A DNA stretch of 64,000 nt from Piliocolobus tephrosceles (GCF_002776525.5 NC_045443.1:51019387-51083386), one strand, 5' to 3'. Shown: positions 10,085-22,276, counted from the first letter of the stretch. Made by a program: numbers and translations. The notes: generated by a model not told the origin, from the letters alone.

Positions 10085-12092
10085 AATACTTGCAGCAAAC
10101 AACCTGAAAATGAATTTAAGAAAAAAAATCCCACTTATAATACCATCAAAAATAATAAAATCCTTAGGGATGAATTTAACAAAAAAGCACTTAACAAAGA
10201 AGCACAAAACTTATACTCTGAAAACTACAAAACACTGTTGAAAGAAGTTAGAGAAGACCTAAATAAATATAAAAACATCCCATGTTCATGGCAATATTTT
10301 CCAAGTTGATCAAAAGATTAAACACAATCACTGTCAAATCCCAACTGGCTTCTTTGCAGAAATTGACGAACAGATCCCAGGATTTATATAGAAACCCAAG
10401 GGACCCAAAATACCCAAAACAATCTTGAAAAAGAGGAACAAGATTGGAGAACTCACATTCCTTATTTTAAAACTTACTACAAAGCTACTATCAAGACAGC
10501 ATGGTACTGGCATAAGGATAGAGATATAGTTATCCAGTGGAATAGAGTTAAAAGTCCAAGAATAAACCCTCACATTTTCAGTCGATTGCTTTTTGACGTA
10601 AGTGCCAAGACAATTCAGTGGGGAAAAAAATAGTCTTTTCAAGTAGTGCTGGGACAACTGCATAGCCACATGCAAAATAATTAAATTAGATTTCTATTTC
10701 ACATTACATACAAAAATTAACTCAAAATGGGTCAAAGACCTAAATCCAAGAGCTAATTAAAATGGTAAAACTCTTAGAAGGAAACATAGGTGTAAGTCTT
10801 TGTGACCTTGGATAATGCAATGATTCCTTAGATAAAGGCATAATTTAAAAAATAGATCAAGAGGACTTCATCAAAATTAAAAACTTTTGCTTCAAAGCAC
10901 ACCATTGAGGAAGTGAAAAGACAACTCACAGAGTGGGAGGAAATATTTGCAATTCATATATCTGATAAGAGAATTGTATTGGCTGGGTGCGGTGGCTTAC
11001 ACCTGTAATCCCAGCACTTTGAGAGGCTGAGGTGGGTGGATCACGAGGTCAGGAGATTGAGACCATCCTGGCTAACACGGTGAAACACCGTCTCTACTAA
11101 AAAGATACCAAAAAAAAAAAAAAAAAAAGATTAGCTGGGCGTGGTGGCAGGCGCCTGCAGTCCTAGCTACTTGAGAGGCTGAGGCAGGAGAATGGCATGA
11201 ACCTGGGAGGCGGAGCTTGCAGTGAGCCAAGATCGTGCCACTGCACTCCAGCCTGGGCGACAGAGCAAGACTCTGTCTTAGCAAAAAAAAAAAAAAGATC
11301 TGAATAGAAATTTCTTCAAAGAAGATATACAAATGGCCAGTAAGCATATGAAAATGTTTCCTACATATTCCTAACATTATTAGCTACCAAGAAAATACAA
11401 ATCAAAACCACTATGTGATACCACTAGGATGATTACAACAGTAATAAAAACAAGGTAATAATAAGTGTTGGTGAGGATGTGGAAAAATTGGAATCCTCAT
11501 ACGTTGCTGGTGGGAATATAAAATGATGCAGCCATCTTGGAAAACAGCATTTCCTCAAAATGTTAAACCTAGAGTTATCACATGGCCCGGTAGTTCCACT
11601 TGTAGGTATATACCTAAGAGAAATGAAAACATGTATCTACATAAAAACTTCTATATGAATGTTCATGGCAGCATTGTTCATAGTAGCAGAAAACCCAAAT
11701 GTCCATCAATTGATAATGGATAAATAAAATGTGGGACATCCATATAATAAAAAAGAAATGTGGCAATAAAAATGAAATGAAGTATTGATATATGCTATGA
11801 CATAGATGAACCTTGAAAACATTATGCCAACTGAAAGTAGCCAGTCATAGAAGACTACATATTGTATAATTTCATTTATATGAATTATTCAGTGTGTAGG
11901 TATGCTCTATATTTGGGGTAGAGGTATTCAGGGCATAGGTAAAGGTATAGGTATATGTTATATTCAGGGTGTAAGTTCAGGGTATAGGTAAAGCTATAGA
12001 GACAGTAGATTAGTGGTTGCCCAAGGCTAGGGGTGTTGTGGGGAATAGGGAGTGACTGCTAATAGATACAGGTTTTCTCTTTAGGGTGTGGA
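10085..12092 (+). mobile_element. L1 3' half (L1MA/L1PB age), interrupted by AluY
   Basis: Sense ORF2 sequence from 'aaaatccttagggatgaatt' through 'gaaaactacaaaacactg', 'cttattttaaaacttactac', 'tggtactggcataagg' and 'aatggccagtaagcatatg', then the ORF2 end ('catggcagcattgttcat', 'tgtccatcaattgataatgg') and a 3' UTR ('gtggttgcccaaggctag'). Frames are broken throughout. The element is split by an Alu at 10981-11294, with some L1 sequence apparently missing at that point. It ends against an AT repeat. Confidence 0.88.
10981..11294 (+). mobile_element. AluY-like, sense, inside L1
   Basis: Complete dimer: 'ggctgggtgcggtggcttac', 'gagaccatcctggctaacac' (AluY-type), enlarged middle A-run (20 A), 'gcctgcagtcctagctact', 'ctgggcgacagagcaagac', then poly-A. 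Confidence 0.92.
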
Positions 12093-12182
12093 GATATATA
12101 TATATATATATATAAAATTATATATATATATAATTATATATAAAATTATATATATATATAATTATATATATATATAATTTTT
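12093..12182. repeat. AT-rich palindromic repeat
   Basis: (AT)n with regularly spaced 'aaaatta'/'taatta' interruptions giving a quasi-palindromic tract of about 90 bp between an L1 3' end and the poly-T of an antisense Alu. Such tracts extrude as cruciforms and are unstable. Confidence 0.85.
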
Positions 12183-12462
12183 TTGATATGGAATCTAGTT
12201 CTATTGCCCAGGTTGTAGTGGCACGATCTTGGCTCACTGCAACTTCTGCCTCCCGGGTTCAAGCGATTCTCCTGCCTCAGCGTCCCAAGTAGCTGGGATT
12301 ACAGGTGCCTGCCACCACACCCAGCTAATTTTTGTATTTTTAGTAGAGACGGGGTTTCACCACGTTGGTCAGGCTGATTGGTCTCAAACTTCTGACCTCT
12401 TAATCTGCCTACCTTCGCCTCCCAAAGTGCTGGGATTACAGGCGTGAGCCACCACACCCAGC
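12178..12462 (-). mobile_element. AluS, antisense
   Basis: 'cttggctcactgcaact', 'gcctcccgggttcaagcgat', 'tagtagagacggggtttcac', 'caggcgtgagccaccacac'. One small internal duplication is visible ('ggctgattggtctc'). Confidence 0.93.
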
Positions 12463-12525
12463 CTATGTCTTCATTTTTCTATCAGCTCAGTGCTTTGGAG
12501 CATAGAATGAAAGTTGTAGGCAGAT

Positions 12526-12825
12526 TTTTCTTTTCTTTTTTTGAGACAGGATTTTGCTCTGTGGCCCAGGCTGGAGTGCAGTGGCACGATCTCGGCTTAC
12601 TGCAACCTCTGCCTTCCGGGTTTGAGCAATTCTCTTCCTTCAGCCTCCCTGAGTACCTGGGATTACAGGCATGTGCCATCATGTTCAGCTAATTTTTGTA
12701 TTTTTAGTAGAGACTGGGTTTTGCCATGTTGCCCACACTGGTCTCAAACTTCTGAGCTCAAGTGATCTGCCCGCTTCAGCCTCCCTAAGTGCTGGGATTA
12801 CAGGTGTGAGCCCGTGTGCCAGGCC
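12526..12825 (-). mobile_element. AluS, antisense
   Basis: Poly-T/TTTC tail, 'gagacaggattttgctctg', 'ctcggcttactgcaacctc', 'gtatttttagtagagactgg', 'ggattacaggtgtgagccc'. Lies 63 bases from the preceding antisense Alu. Confidence 0.93.
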
Positions 12826-15065
12826 AGTAGGGTGGATCTTAAAGGAGAAACAAGAGGTGGAACAAGGATGAAAGGGAATTCAATTTGCTGAGTTTTTTTG
12901 GGAAAAGCTGAGAAGCGTGTTCACTATCCTAGCCAATGTAATTAGGTAAGGTTTGTGTCAAGACTCCAAATGTGACTGTTTTTTATTGAGCTTTCTAGTT
13001 TTGGTTGTGGTGTTTGAAACTTAATTAACCCAGCCACCTTCTTTGGGTCCAGAGACACTAAAAATGTGAAACATCGACCTCTTGTCCTTAGTCTCCTTCA
13101 TCTTTCTGAAGATCTGGATAATTGGTGGGTGTGGAAGAAAGCCAGGGAGAACCTTGTGTCTGTCTTGAGAATGGAAGGGTGACAGGAAACCAGGGAGTGA
13201 CTCAGGAAGACTGGAGTCTAGAAACACAATGCTCTGAAGACTTCCCTGGGTATATAATGGGAAGCAACTCGGATGTCTTGATGACTGCTTGAACTACTAT
13301 GCTGCAGTTTCTATTCTAATCTTTATTTATGTCCTTTCTCCAGGATCCAAACTTCAGTGACCTGAGTACCTATCACACCTATTTGTTCTGAATAGCCCCT
13401 TTGAACAGAGCCTTTCTTGACAGAGAAAAGGAGTATTGGTAAGTGTGGGAGGCAGGGAGATCTAGCAAAAAAGAAAAAAAAAAAGAATTATTAAGAGCTG
13501 TAGTCATTGGGAAACTCTCAGCCTGATGGGGAAAACAATAATCAGATTTAAGAACTAAGAATCAACAAATATAAAGACTTTCTTCATTAGAACAAAAGCT
13601 TCCTTGATGAAAAAAAACATTGAGCTAGATTTTAAAGGACCTTTAGAATGCATATTGTGGCAAAGGAGAAGAAACTCCACCCACGGCAGCCAGCGTAAGC
13701 ATGATGGAGGAAGAATTTTCTCCCATGATGTTGGGTCTCAGTCACAGGAATAAGTGCTGCCCAGAGCTAGTTAGCTGTGACCCTGTTCCGGCATATCCTG
13801 AGTGATTTGATGTGACTATCTGAAGTCCAGTTAAGGGTCAACTGACGGAGCAAGTGAGGGGATCCTAGGAAATAACAGTTTGGCTTGGGTCTTGACTGGA
13901 GAATTCAGTGCGTTTGAAGTTGCCTTTAAGAGGAGTAGAAGTAAGAGCATTAGGAGCCCTTGCTGGCGTGTGGGTTACCTACACCAAAACAGATTTGTGT
14001 TCTGCTCTCTGGCCAGCCCTATTCTTTGCTCTTCTTATCCCAACTTGCCTAATTGATACCTTGGCCGATGGTGTCATTAACAATGCTTGAATAATAGCCT
14101 GACTGGCTGATTTCAAAATGAGAGACATGATTAATATGTCGGAAATCCAGCTAGGGGGAGCAGGAAAGGGGATGTCCCAAGGAAAAGAAAATGGGGGAGG
14201 GGTCCTTCATCCCCTTACTGCCAGTCCACTGTCTTCAGCAGAAGGGAAGAACTTGGGGATAGGAGTCTGACTTCAAGTCCTTCTTGGTTTGCTGATCCCT
14301 CTCCATTTCCCCTCCCTTACCTCCCCCAACAGCACACGTTCTGACACCTACAAGCTCGTTACATGATGATGACCTATATTTTTATCTTTTTTATGAGCAT
14401 CAAACACACATCGTCTTGCAAGCACATGTGTTTTTTTCCCCTGTTGACGTGTGAGTGCCTTTGATGGTAATTTATTGTAGGGTTGAGCAGCCAGGTCTTA
14501 ATTGTACCCTAAAATTGCTTACCATTTTGATGCCTCCAAACCATCCCAAAATGTACCTTTTTCCTACAGAAGGGTGTGGGGCAATCTCTTTTTTACTGTG
14601 TTCTATGGTGGAATGTGAAGCTTAAAGAGAACATGAGGGAAAGATTCCCTAGCTGGGTTTCAGGGATGCCTTGGTCCCCAGCTTCTAATTGTAGCTGGGC
14701 TGTATGAAAGTTCTGCTCTACTCAACAAAATTTAGACTCAGTTTTTCCCTCATGGTATAGGGTCAACATGACTTCACTGGTAGCTCAGAATGGTCAATGG
14801 GCAGTTTCTACTCCAGCATTCAGACTTTTGGGGGAAATTTCCATTGTGGCCACTTGTATCTGTGACTGTAGATGGGATTAGAAATGAGAATGTTGGCATT
14901 AACCAAGGGAACCTGGGCTATGAGAAGCAGCATATCAGGCCTTCCGCAATCTCCTGTAATAACCTCTACCTCCACATCTGACCACTTCTTCCCTTGGCTT
15001 AGGTAGAATTCAACATTCCTGTGTACAGGGGAATAGAGGAATACCAAAGAATACCAAAGCCCAAC
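12826..15065. other. Largely unassigned 2.2 kb
   Basis: No exon recognised. The part at 14040-14180 is AT-rich with ATTA/TAAT cores ('gtgtcattaacaatgcttga', 'gagacatgattaatatg'), and 14380-14515 has a similar look. Both could be conserved non-coding elements (inference only). 13600-13690 faintly resembles the old interspersed-repeat type seen elsewhere. Confidence 0.35.
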
Positions 15066-15075
15066 AGAACTTAGT

Positions 15076-15370
15076 GGTTTTGTTTTGTTTGGTTTTGTTT
15101 TATTTTTGAGACAGGGTCTCACTCTGTCACCCAGGGCAGAGTGCAGTGGCGCAGTCTCAATTCACTGAAGTCTCGCCCTCCCAGGCTCAAGCCTCCTGAG
15201 TAGCTTGGACTATAGGCATGTGCCACCATGCCTGGCTAATTATTTTTTTCGGCAAAGACAGAGTCTCACTATGTTGCCCAGGCTGGTCTTAAACTCTTGG
15301 GCTCAAGCAGTCCTCCCACCTCGGCCTCTGAAAGTGCTGGGATTACAAGTGTGAGCCACCATACCTGGCC
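15076..15370 (-). mobile_element. AluJ, antisense, with target-site duplication
   Basis: Poly-T (TTTTG-rich), 'gagacagggtctcactctgt', 'cccaggctcaagcctcctga', 'gctgggattacaagtgtgag'. Flanks 'agaacttagt' (15066-15075) and 'agagcttagt' (15371-15380) form a target-site duplication with one mismatch. Confidence 0.93.
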
Positions 15371-15380
15371 AGAGCTTAGT

Positions 15381-16259
15381 TTTTAATTATAATTTGAGTT
15401 TGGGCCTAATAGTCTCCTTTGCTGTGGCCTCACTTTGTCCCTCAGTGCAATAGACAGCGTCATACCCTAGCACACTGACATTCATTACAGAAGGATGAGT
15501 CAGTGTTCCAGAACAACTAGAAATGTAACCCATGTCTAATGAAAATATAAGGAGAAAAGAAAGACTGAAATTCCTATCATTCCCTCTGGAGAGGCCAGGG
15601 GTAGTATCCAATATTAACTGCTGTGCTGCTATGCTGGAAACCGGTCTACCTACAGACTGGATCCGTGTTAGCTCTTGCTACGGACTCTCCGTTCCAGCTG
15701 AGTTCATTCTTCTGTCTCTCACACATGACGCTCATTGCATGTGCTTGTTCATACTTGCCTCCAAACATGTATACAGGCCAGTTTCCTCCTTACCTACTCC
15801 AGGTACTGTTTCTCCATCCTCTCTGTCCAACTTTGTCCATTTTCTTTGTAGCTACTCGGTCCTGCCTGAGCTCACTTCCACCAGAAAACCTTCTTAATTG
15901 GCCTTACCTGGCTCTGAGGACTACACTATTCTATAGTTCCTCAACATTGTGTTATTTGCACTTATTTCTGTGATCTACTGTCTGCCTGTGTCCATGGAGG
16001 GATGTTGTGTATCTGTCTCAATTAGCCTCCTGACTGAAAGCAGCGCTATTACCGTCACCTTCTTCAGTGGATTAAAATCTCTTCTGTTAAAGGCCTCTCT
16101 CTTCTGAGAGACTTTACACTCTTTCTTGGTGTCCATGGCAGTGAAGTTGTATAGGAGCAAATGAGCTTGAGAAAGACAGCAGCTTCCATGATGGAGTCCA
16201 TGTGAAATCTCATTTTCCTATAATAACTAGGACATTAACTGGTTCTCAAACTTCAGAAA
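15381..16259. other. Unassigned, with possible L2 traces
   Basis: 15620-15970 contains C/T-rich sequence vaguely like L2 ('ttccaccagaaaaccttctt'), not firm. A 121-codon plus frame (15532-15897) and an overlapping 116-codon frame (15623-15973) have no recognisable domain. 16106-16154 resembles a segment inside the L1 at 17104 (see findings). Confidence 0.35.
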
Positions 16260-16349
16260 ATGAGTCAGTTATCTGGAAATTTCAAAGAAATATGGTGCAT
16301 CTATCTTAATTCCTGGTTTTCCAATATACAGGTAATACAATTAGAATTC

Positions 16350-16735
16350 TGTTACTTGATCTTCAGAGCCCTCCATGGCGACAATAATATTGGGATCAAT
16401 ATTCTTTTACATAACCTAGACTACAATCTCATGGGTCTACTTGAGTTTCTTCAACTTGTTCTGTACCTCTGGACCTTTGCATATGCTGTTCTTTCTGTCT
16501 GGAATGCCATCCTTTCCTCATCAGCTTGCCAAGATCTGATCCTTCATTTAAAGCCTAGCTTAAAATCTTCTCCAAGATTACATCCTAGATCTCTCTAGCA
16601 AGAATCATTTCTGACCCTCCTGCAACTATAGTGTCACATTGTTTGAGTCTCTATTATACTACTGTTTTGTACTAGAATAATATTTACATATTTATTTATC
16701 TCTTTTACTATTTTGTAGGTTATGGGAAGGTGGAA
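16350..16735 (+). repeat. L2 3' region
   Basis: Strong L2 signature: 'ggacctttgcatatgctgtt', 'tctgtctggaatgccat', 'atttaaagcctagcttaaaa' and 'ttctccaagattacatcc', ending in an AT-rich 3' end. Confidence 0.75.
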
Positions 16736-16921
16736 ATTGTATATATTTTTTCTCTTCTTTTTTTCTCCTCCTTATTCTCTGCCATCTTGTATCAATTTCA
16801 AACTAACTCCCCCAAGATTGTTTATTTTTTAACTGTATATCCCTTTACATTTCTGGGCTTAACGTAATGCTTTGCATAGGCAATGCTCAAGAAATATAAA
16901 TTAATTTGGATAATAGAGCCA

Positions 16922-17601
16922 GGTTTTTTTTTTTTTTTTTCTTGTTTTCAACTTTTATTTAGATTTCAGGGCTACACATGCAGGTTTGTTACAAAGGTAT
17001 ATTATGTGATGCTGTGGTTTGGAGCACAAATGAACCCTTCACCCAGGAAATGAGCATAATACCCAGTAGGGAGTTTTTCAGCTCTTAAGCCCCTCCCACC
17101 TGTAAAGAGACAGAATTTACACTCTTCCTTGGTCACCCATTTTTATGTCCATGGTAGCAGAGTTGTATAGCTTTATCAAGCTCGTCTTCATTCCTCGGTA
17201 TCTATTGTTTTCATTTTTATGTCCATGTGTACCCAATATTTAACTCCCACTTATAAAGTGAGAACATGTGGTATTGGTTTTCTGTTTCTGTGTTAGTTTG
17301 CTTAGAATGATGGCTTCCAGATGCATCCATGTTGCTGTAAAGGGCATGATTTCGTTCTTTTATGGCTGCATAGTATTCCATGGTGCATATGTACCACATT
17401 TTCTTTATTTAATCCACCATTGATGGGCACCTGGGTTGATTCCCATGTCTTTGCTATTGCAAACAGTGCTGCAATGAACATAGGGGTGCATGTGTGTTTT
17501 TGGTAGAACAATTTACTTTCCTTTGACTATATACCCAGTAATGGGATTTCTGGGTCAAATGGTAGTTCAATTCTTAGTTCTTTGTGAAGTCTCCAAACTA
17601 C
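16922..17601 (-). mobile_element. L1 3' end, antisense, 5'-truncated
   Basis: After poly-T: 'caacttttatttagatttca', 'acatgcaggtttgttac', 'catcca'-type ORF2 tail segments, 'ggctgcatagtattccatgg' and 'ccagtaatgggatttctggg'. Possible 7 bp target-site duplication 'agagcca' at 16915-16921 and 17602-17608. A segment of about 80 bp at 17104-17185 does not fit the L1 consensus and resembles 16106-16154. Confidence 0.9.
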
Positions 17602-17608
17602 AGAGCCA

Positions 17609-20077
17609 AGCTTTTTATGTTTATTTTGCTCTTACAGTTGCTTCTCTAACCATGTCACCATTTTGCTCTGTCTTTGGATATTCTCTAGCTCTATTCATGG
17701 TAAAATCCAAGGGCATCTAAAATAAGACTGCAGATGGAACTGACAGGCTTGAGAATCAGTTCAACAAACTTGAACACAGATTCATCCTTGGAAACTTTTT
17801 GGACTGGTTTGAGATTAGCTTTCCTGCTTGACAAAGGGCATTTGAAGGGTTGTCTGTGCAGGTCCACTCAGGGAGAAACCAGGATCAAGGGAGAGACAGT
17901 TGAAGATGAAAATAAACTGGTTTCTGGGAACAAGGTCAATTTGAGGATTTTGTGTGTCAGCAAAAAGGGCAATGTATTTGCATAAAAGTATTCATTTCAC
18001 TTTTGGCACCAAGCTGACTGTTTTATGCTACAATAATGTCACCGACAGCAGTTTTCTTGTCAGGTGCCTGAGGAAGGGCTCACATTTTGCTCCCGTTTGT
18101 TTGTTGGTAAAATGTGAAGAAAGGAATGTTTTTTTTGAGCGCTTTTGTTTCATATGCTTAAGAAAAGACAAATCTAAGTCTCCTAGGTCTCTTACCAATT
18201 TCTCCCATCAACTACTCACGTTCCCACCATTTCAGTTCTCCTGACTTTCAACAAAGCCTTTTCATGCTAAGATAAGCTATTTAACTGCTTCCCCTTCCAT
18301 AGTTACCCTGTCTCATTTCTGATGGTCTACACGGCTGTTCTGATCAGTCCTACTCCTGTGTGCTTAATCCTGTAGCTTCCTTCTTGCCAAGCTCTGGTCT
18401 ATTATCTCCTCTTCCTCCTCTGGAAAGTCTTCTTTAACTAGCTTCCAGAAATGTCCTTACCCCTAATTCTCCCAACATTGATAGCGATGATGGCACTCCA
18501 GCATTAATTCTCTGTATCTCGTTTATCTGTATCTTGTTTTCCATTGTACAGGAAGCTTCCCCATACTGATATTCCTTTTCCTATTAACCAGAGTTCATAT
18601 TCATCCCCATGGCTTCCAGGTCCTCTAGTCAGAGAAATCGTTGACTGGCTTTCTCTTGCTTGGAAAGTCAACCAACTTTAGGAAATGACAATAAAGAGAG
18701 ATTTAGAACCTACTGACCCTCTCAATCCCTTCCTTCCCCTCTCAGGCCCCCCTTTCAACCTTTCCTTCCTTCCACAAATGCTGGCTGAGTCTCTGTTATG
18801 TGCTAGGTGCTGCTCTAGGTTACCATGCTTCTCCCCTGTATAAAGCTTATACTCGATACTCTTTCTGAATGGGAGTTTAGATATTGGTCTGATACTTGAA
18901 ATACTTAATCAAATGCTCCCAAAGATGTCATAAGTGTGAATTCTGATGGAGTACAGAATTAGGATATCTCTTCTCTGTAAGTCATTCTCTCCATTCTTGA
19001 AATTGCTGTTCATCATTGGACCATCTTTCAGAACTTGATACAGAAGAGTTTTTGTGTCTCATTCTGTGATGAGCAGTTAGTCCATCTCAGAAATAATTTT
19101 AGCATTTACTGAAGAACCCCAAGGAGTGGAGTGGGGAAACTAGATAGTCTAATCTCCCACTGTTCCATAGAAACACACACATATGCACTCACCTGCAGGC
19201 TTATGTAATTACATGTTGTTGAAATGAAATGGCTAAGTTAAACTGGAGTAAAGAAGTAATCTCAATTAGTTGCAGTTAATAAGGGAAGACTGCAAGAAGA
19301 GGATTTGAACTGGGTTTTGATGGGAGATTGTGGAAAGTAGTCTGTGAAGACAGCACTCTAGGTGATGGGAGACATTCATTGTTCAATCTGAGGCTTAAAT
19401 GTGAGAAAAGTCAGGCTGTGGGGGTTGGTGAAAGGGTTATCTTGCCTGAAGCATAGCTCTAAGTTGGAAAAGTCCAAAGAAATGAGTTTAGTTAGAAATT
19501 AGGATGAAATTGCTAGAGGACCTAAATGACCAACCTAGGATGTGTCTTCCTGGCTGAAGGCAGGGCCATAAATTTGAGGAGGGCTAAAATATTTATTCTT
19601 CCCCTTAGCTTTTGAGAACAAAAGACTAAGGTTTCTGGGACTCTGACTTTATGTGACTAAGGTGCGCCTCTTACATTAAGTAAAGCATAAAGACCAAGTA
19701 TAATGTAAACCCAGTGTCTAGATTTTTCTATAATATTGTTTTATGTAGTTATCTGTTCTAATGAACTCCACACTTTGTTTTGCCTGGTTCTATTCTGTAA
19801 TCATATAATGGCCTGCGGAATTTAACTTAACCAACCACATGCTCCTTGCATCATTCAGCCTACCCATTTTTTCTGTATGAAAACGTTTCACAGTAAAGCA
19901 AAGAAACTTTTACACCTGGCATCTGTCCCTTGACCTTTAACTTTCTGGAGTGACCATACTTGAGGGAAGGAAATACCACCTAGAAACTGCCCCTGGATTT
20001 TTCCCAGCCTTCTGCGCAGAGGTCTTCCAAACCTGGCTTATGCTAACTGATGGCAGAGGAGAAGAGTCCCAGTCCTA
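17609..20077. other. Largely unassigned 2.5 kb
   Basis: No exon recognised. 17945-18130 has the even base composition and octamer-like 'gtatttgcataaaagtattc' expected of a conserved element (inference only). 18770-18825 ('tctgttatgtgctaggtgct') and 19250-19500 look like worn copies of old interspersed repeats. Confidence 0.35.
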
Positions 20078-20089
20078 GCTTCCCAACAT

Positions 20090-20375
20090 TTTTTTTTTTT
20101 TTTGAGACAGAGTCTCGCTCTGTCACCCAGGCTGGAGTGCAGTGGCGCAATCTCAGCTCACTGCAAGTTCTCCCTCCCAGATTCACGCCATTCTCCTGCC
20201 TCAGCCTCCCGAGCAGCTGGAACTATAGGCACCCGCCACCACGCCCGGCTAATTTTTTGTATTTTTTAGTAGAGACAGGGTCTCACCATGTTAGCCAGGA
20301 TGGTTTTGATCTCCTGACCATGTGATCCACCCGCCTCGGCCTCCCAGAGGATTACAGGCGTGAGCCATTGTGCCC
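20090..20375 (-). mobile_element. AluY, antisense, with target-site duplication
   Basis: Poly-T, 'gagacagagtctcgctctgt', 'cctcccgagcagctggaac', 'tagccaggatggttttgatc' (AluY-type). The 'aagtgctgg' before 'gattacaggcg' is deleted. Flanks 'agcttcccaacatttt' (20078) and 'agcttcctaaattttt' (20376) match as target-site duplications. Confidence 0.94.
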
Positions 20376-20391
20376 AGCTTCCTAAATTTTT

Positions 20392-21248
20392 ATGATATTT
20401 CCACCTGGAACCTCTGCTGGAATTTCCTCTGAAGCAAAACAAGAGGTGGTCACTTTTCAGACTGTTTATGCAGGGATGAGGAGGAAATATTACAATGTGT
20501 CTACCTCTTATCAAGAAAGGAATTAATTTTGTGGAGAAAGAATGAATAGAATTAGCAAAGAAGAGCTAGCAAAGAAGAACTTTCCAACAGCGTGGTTTAC
20601 TGAAGGAAACTGGGCAGTTCCTCTATCTGAGGATCTAGAAGAATGGGGTCAATTAGCATTTGTCTGCAGATTTTGAAGGCAGCAAAATGAACAAGAAGAC
20701 TCCCCAAAGCTCTGTGTGCAGGCCTAAGACTCAGTGATTTCATAATGGGACATAGAGAGAGGAAGCAAGGGTGACTCAAACCCATCTATTGAGGCCTCTC
20801 TTCCCTATGGTTGCGTGCACCTCTGGTTTCTCAAAAAAAAAAATTTTTTTTTTGCCTTGTCTGCTTCAGAGATGGGTGGCTTTGAGGAAGTGAAGATAAA
20901 ATTTATTCAACCTAGATGTGTAAATAGAATTTTGTGACCAATTTTGACATGACTTTTATACCTAGACTTATAGCCAGGGGTGAATTTTCATACTGGAATA
21001 GGGTCAACTCTTTATTCCTGATTTGTGCATTATCCACTTTGTGGATTTTTGCAAACTCCATACTTCCACTGCCTTGGGTTTGACAGAAACACTGAGTCAG
21101 AGCAAGCATCAAGGATAGACACATACAAACACAAAGACACACATCCTGTGTTTGTATGTATGAGTACGAGTGCAGGTATCCAAAGATAAAGCAATGAGGA
21201 TTTATTTCACTTCTCTTTTCTCTTTGTAACACTAATTACATTTGTGAA
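20392..21248. other. Unassigned, contains a strong hairpin
   Basis: No repeat family identified. 20828-20852 is an A9/T9 inverted run. A 13 bp perfect inverted repeat lies at 21121-21159. Confidence 0.4.
21121..21159. other. Perfect 13 bp inverted repeat
   Basis: 'acatacaaacaca' (21121-21133) and its exact reverse complement 'tgtgtttgtatgt' (21147-21159) are separated by 13 bases. CA/TG-rich, so it may be an inverted microsatellite product. Confidence 0.85.
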
Positions 21249-21249
21249 C

Positions 21250-21360
21250 CTGTTTAATGGTGGCCTCTACTACTAGATCGTAAGCTGCATACTTATGCAC
21301 CACTGTGTATTTATCACTTAGCATAGGACTTGGCACATGGCAGACACTCAGCAAATGACA
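21250..21360 (+). repeat. L2 3'-end relic
   Basis: 'actagatcgtaagctgcata', 'acttagcataggacttggca' and 'gcagacactcagcaaatgac' match the order of an L2 3' end. Confidence 0.6.
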
Positions 21361-21974
21361 AAATCATGTGGCCTCTGCTCTCATCCACTGACTTAGATAA
21401 TGAGAAGTGTCTCCTCCTCAGGGACCAGGAGGATGCTCTGCTATGGCAAGTGGAGGAATCAGAGATGAGCCATGGAGCCTGTGATCTGATCTCCCCAGTG
21501 AGGCTGTCAGCCCTAGGGTAGATTCCTTGTTGACTATCCTTTTCTCATCACTGGCAGCATCTTATCACAATACTTGGGGCACGGGCCAGGGAGTTACCCA
21601 GGTCTGAGGATGGGAGGAGTGAGTCCTGGCTATCAGGATAGACATCTTATTCCAGCTGCAGTTGTCCTAGATGTGGCCTGTTTCCCAGCCTACTGACCTT
21701 TAGGGCACAGTTGGGGGTTGGGAGCATGAGTCAGAGAGGAATGTGGGACTGGTTGTTTGGGAGTTTCACTCTGTGGGGAGAAGCTGGTTCCCCATGCCTA
21801 TCAGTTTTCTAATGGCATCTCCAGAGGCAGAGCCTAGAAACAATTACTTGAAGGAGTCAGATGAAGCACCCACACTTTTATGGACCCCTAGGATGTTGGC
21901 AGGAAGATAATTTATACAGTTTTTAACAGGCATAGGACAGAAAAGTATTGTAGAGTATTTCAATAGAAATCTGA
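21361..21974. other. No recognised feature
   Basis: Unassigned; a 63-codon plus frame overlapping 21361-21521 has no recognisable feature. Confidence 0.4.
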
Positions 21975-22275
21975 GGCTGGGTACAATGGCTCATGCATGT
22001 AATCCCAGCACTTTGGGAGGCCAAAGTGGGAGGATCACTTTAGCCCAGGAGTTCAAGACCAGCCAGGGCAGTATAGTAAGACCCCATATCTACAAAAAAT
22101 AAAATGTTAGCCAGGTGTGAGAGCACATGTCTGTAGTCCCAGCTATTCAGGAGACTGAGGTGAGAGGATTGCTTGAGCCCAGGACGTTGAAGCTGCAGTG
22201 AGCCCTGTTCATGCCACTGCACTCCAGCCTAGGTGACAGAGTGAGACCCTGTCTCAACGAAACAAAACAAAACGG
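21975..22275 (+). mobile_element. AluJ, sense
   Basis: 'ggctgggtacaatggctcat', 'ggatcactttagcccaggag', 'agctgcagtgagccctg', 'ctaggtgacagagtgagacc'. AluJ-type right arm ('gttgaagctgcagtgag'). The tail is an AAAAC repeat. Confidence 0.92.
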
Positions 22276-22276
22276 A

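Noticed and set aside
15532..15973. Overlapping 121- and 116-codon plus-strand frames
   Set aside because: No domain, two overlapping registers, no splice or promoter context; chance or old-repeat frames.
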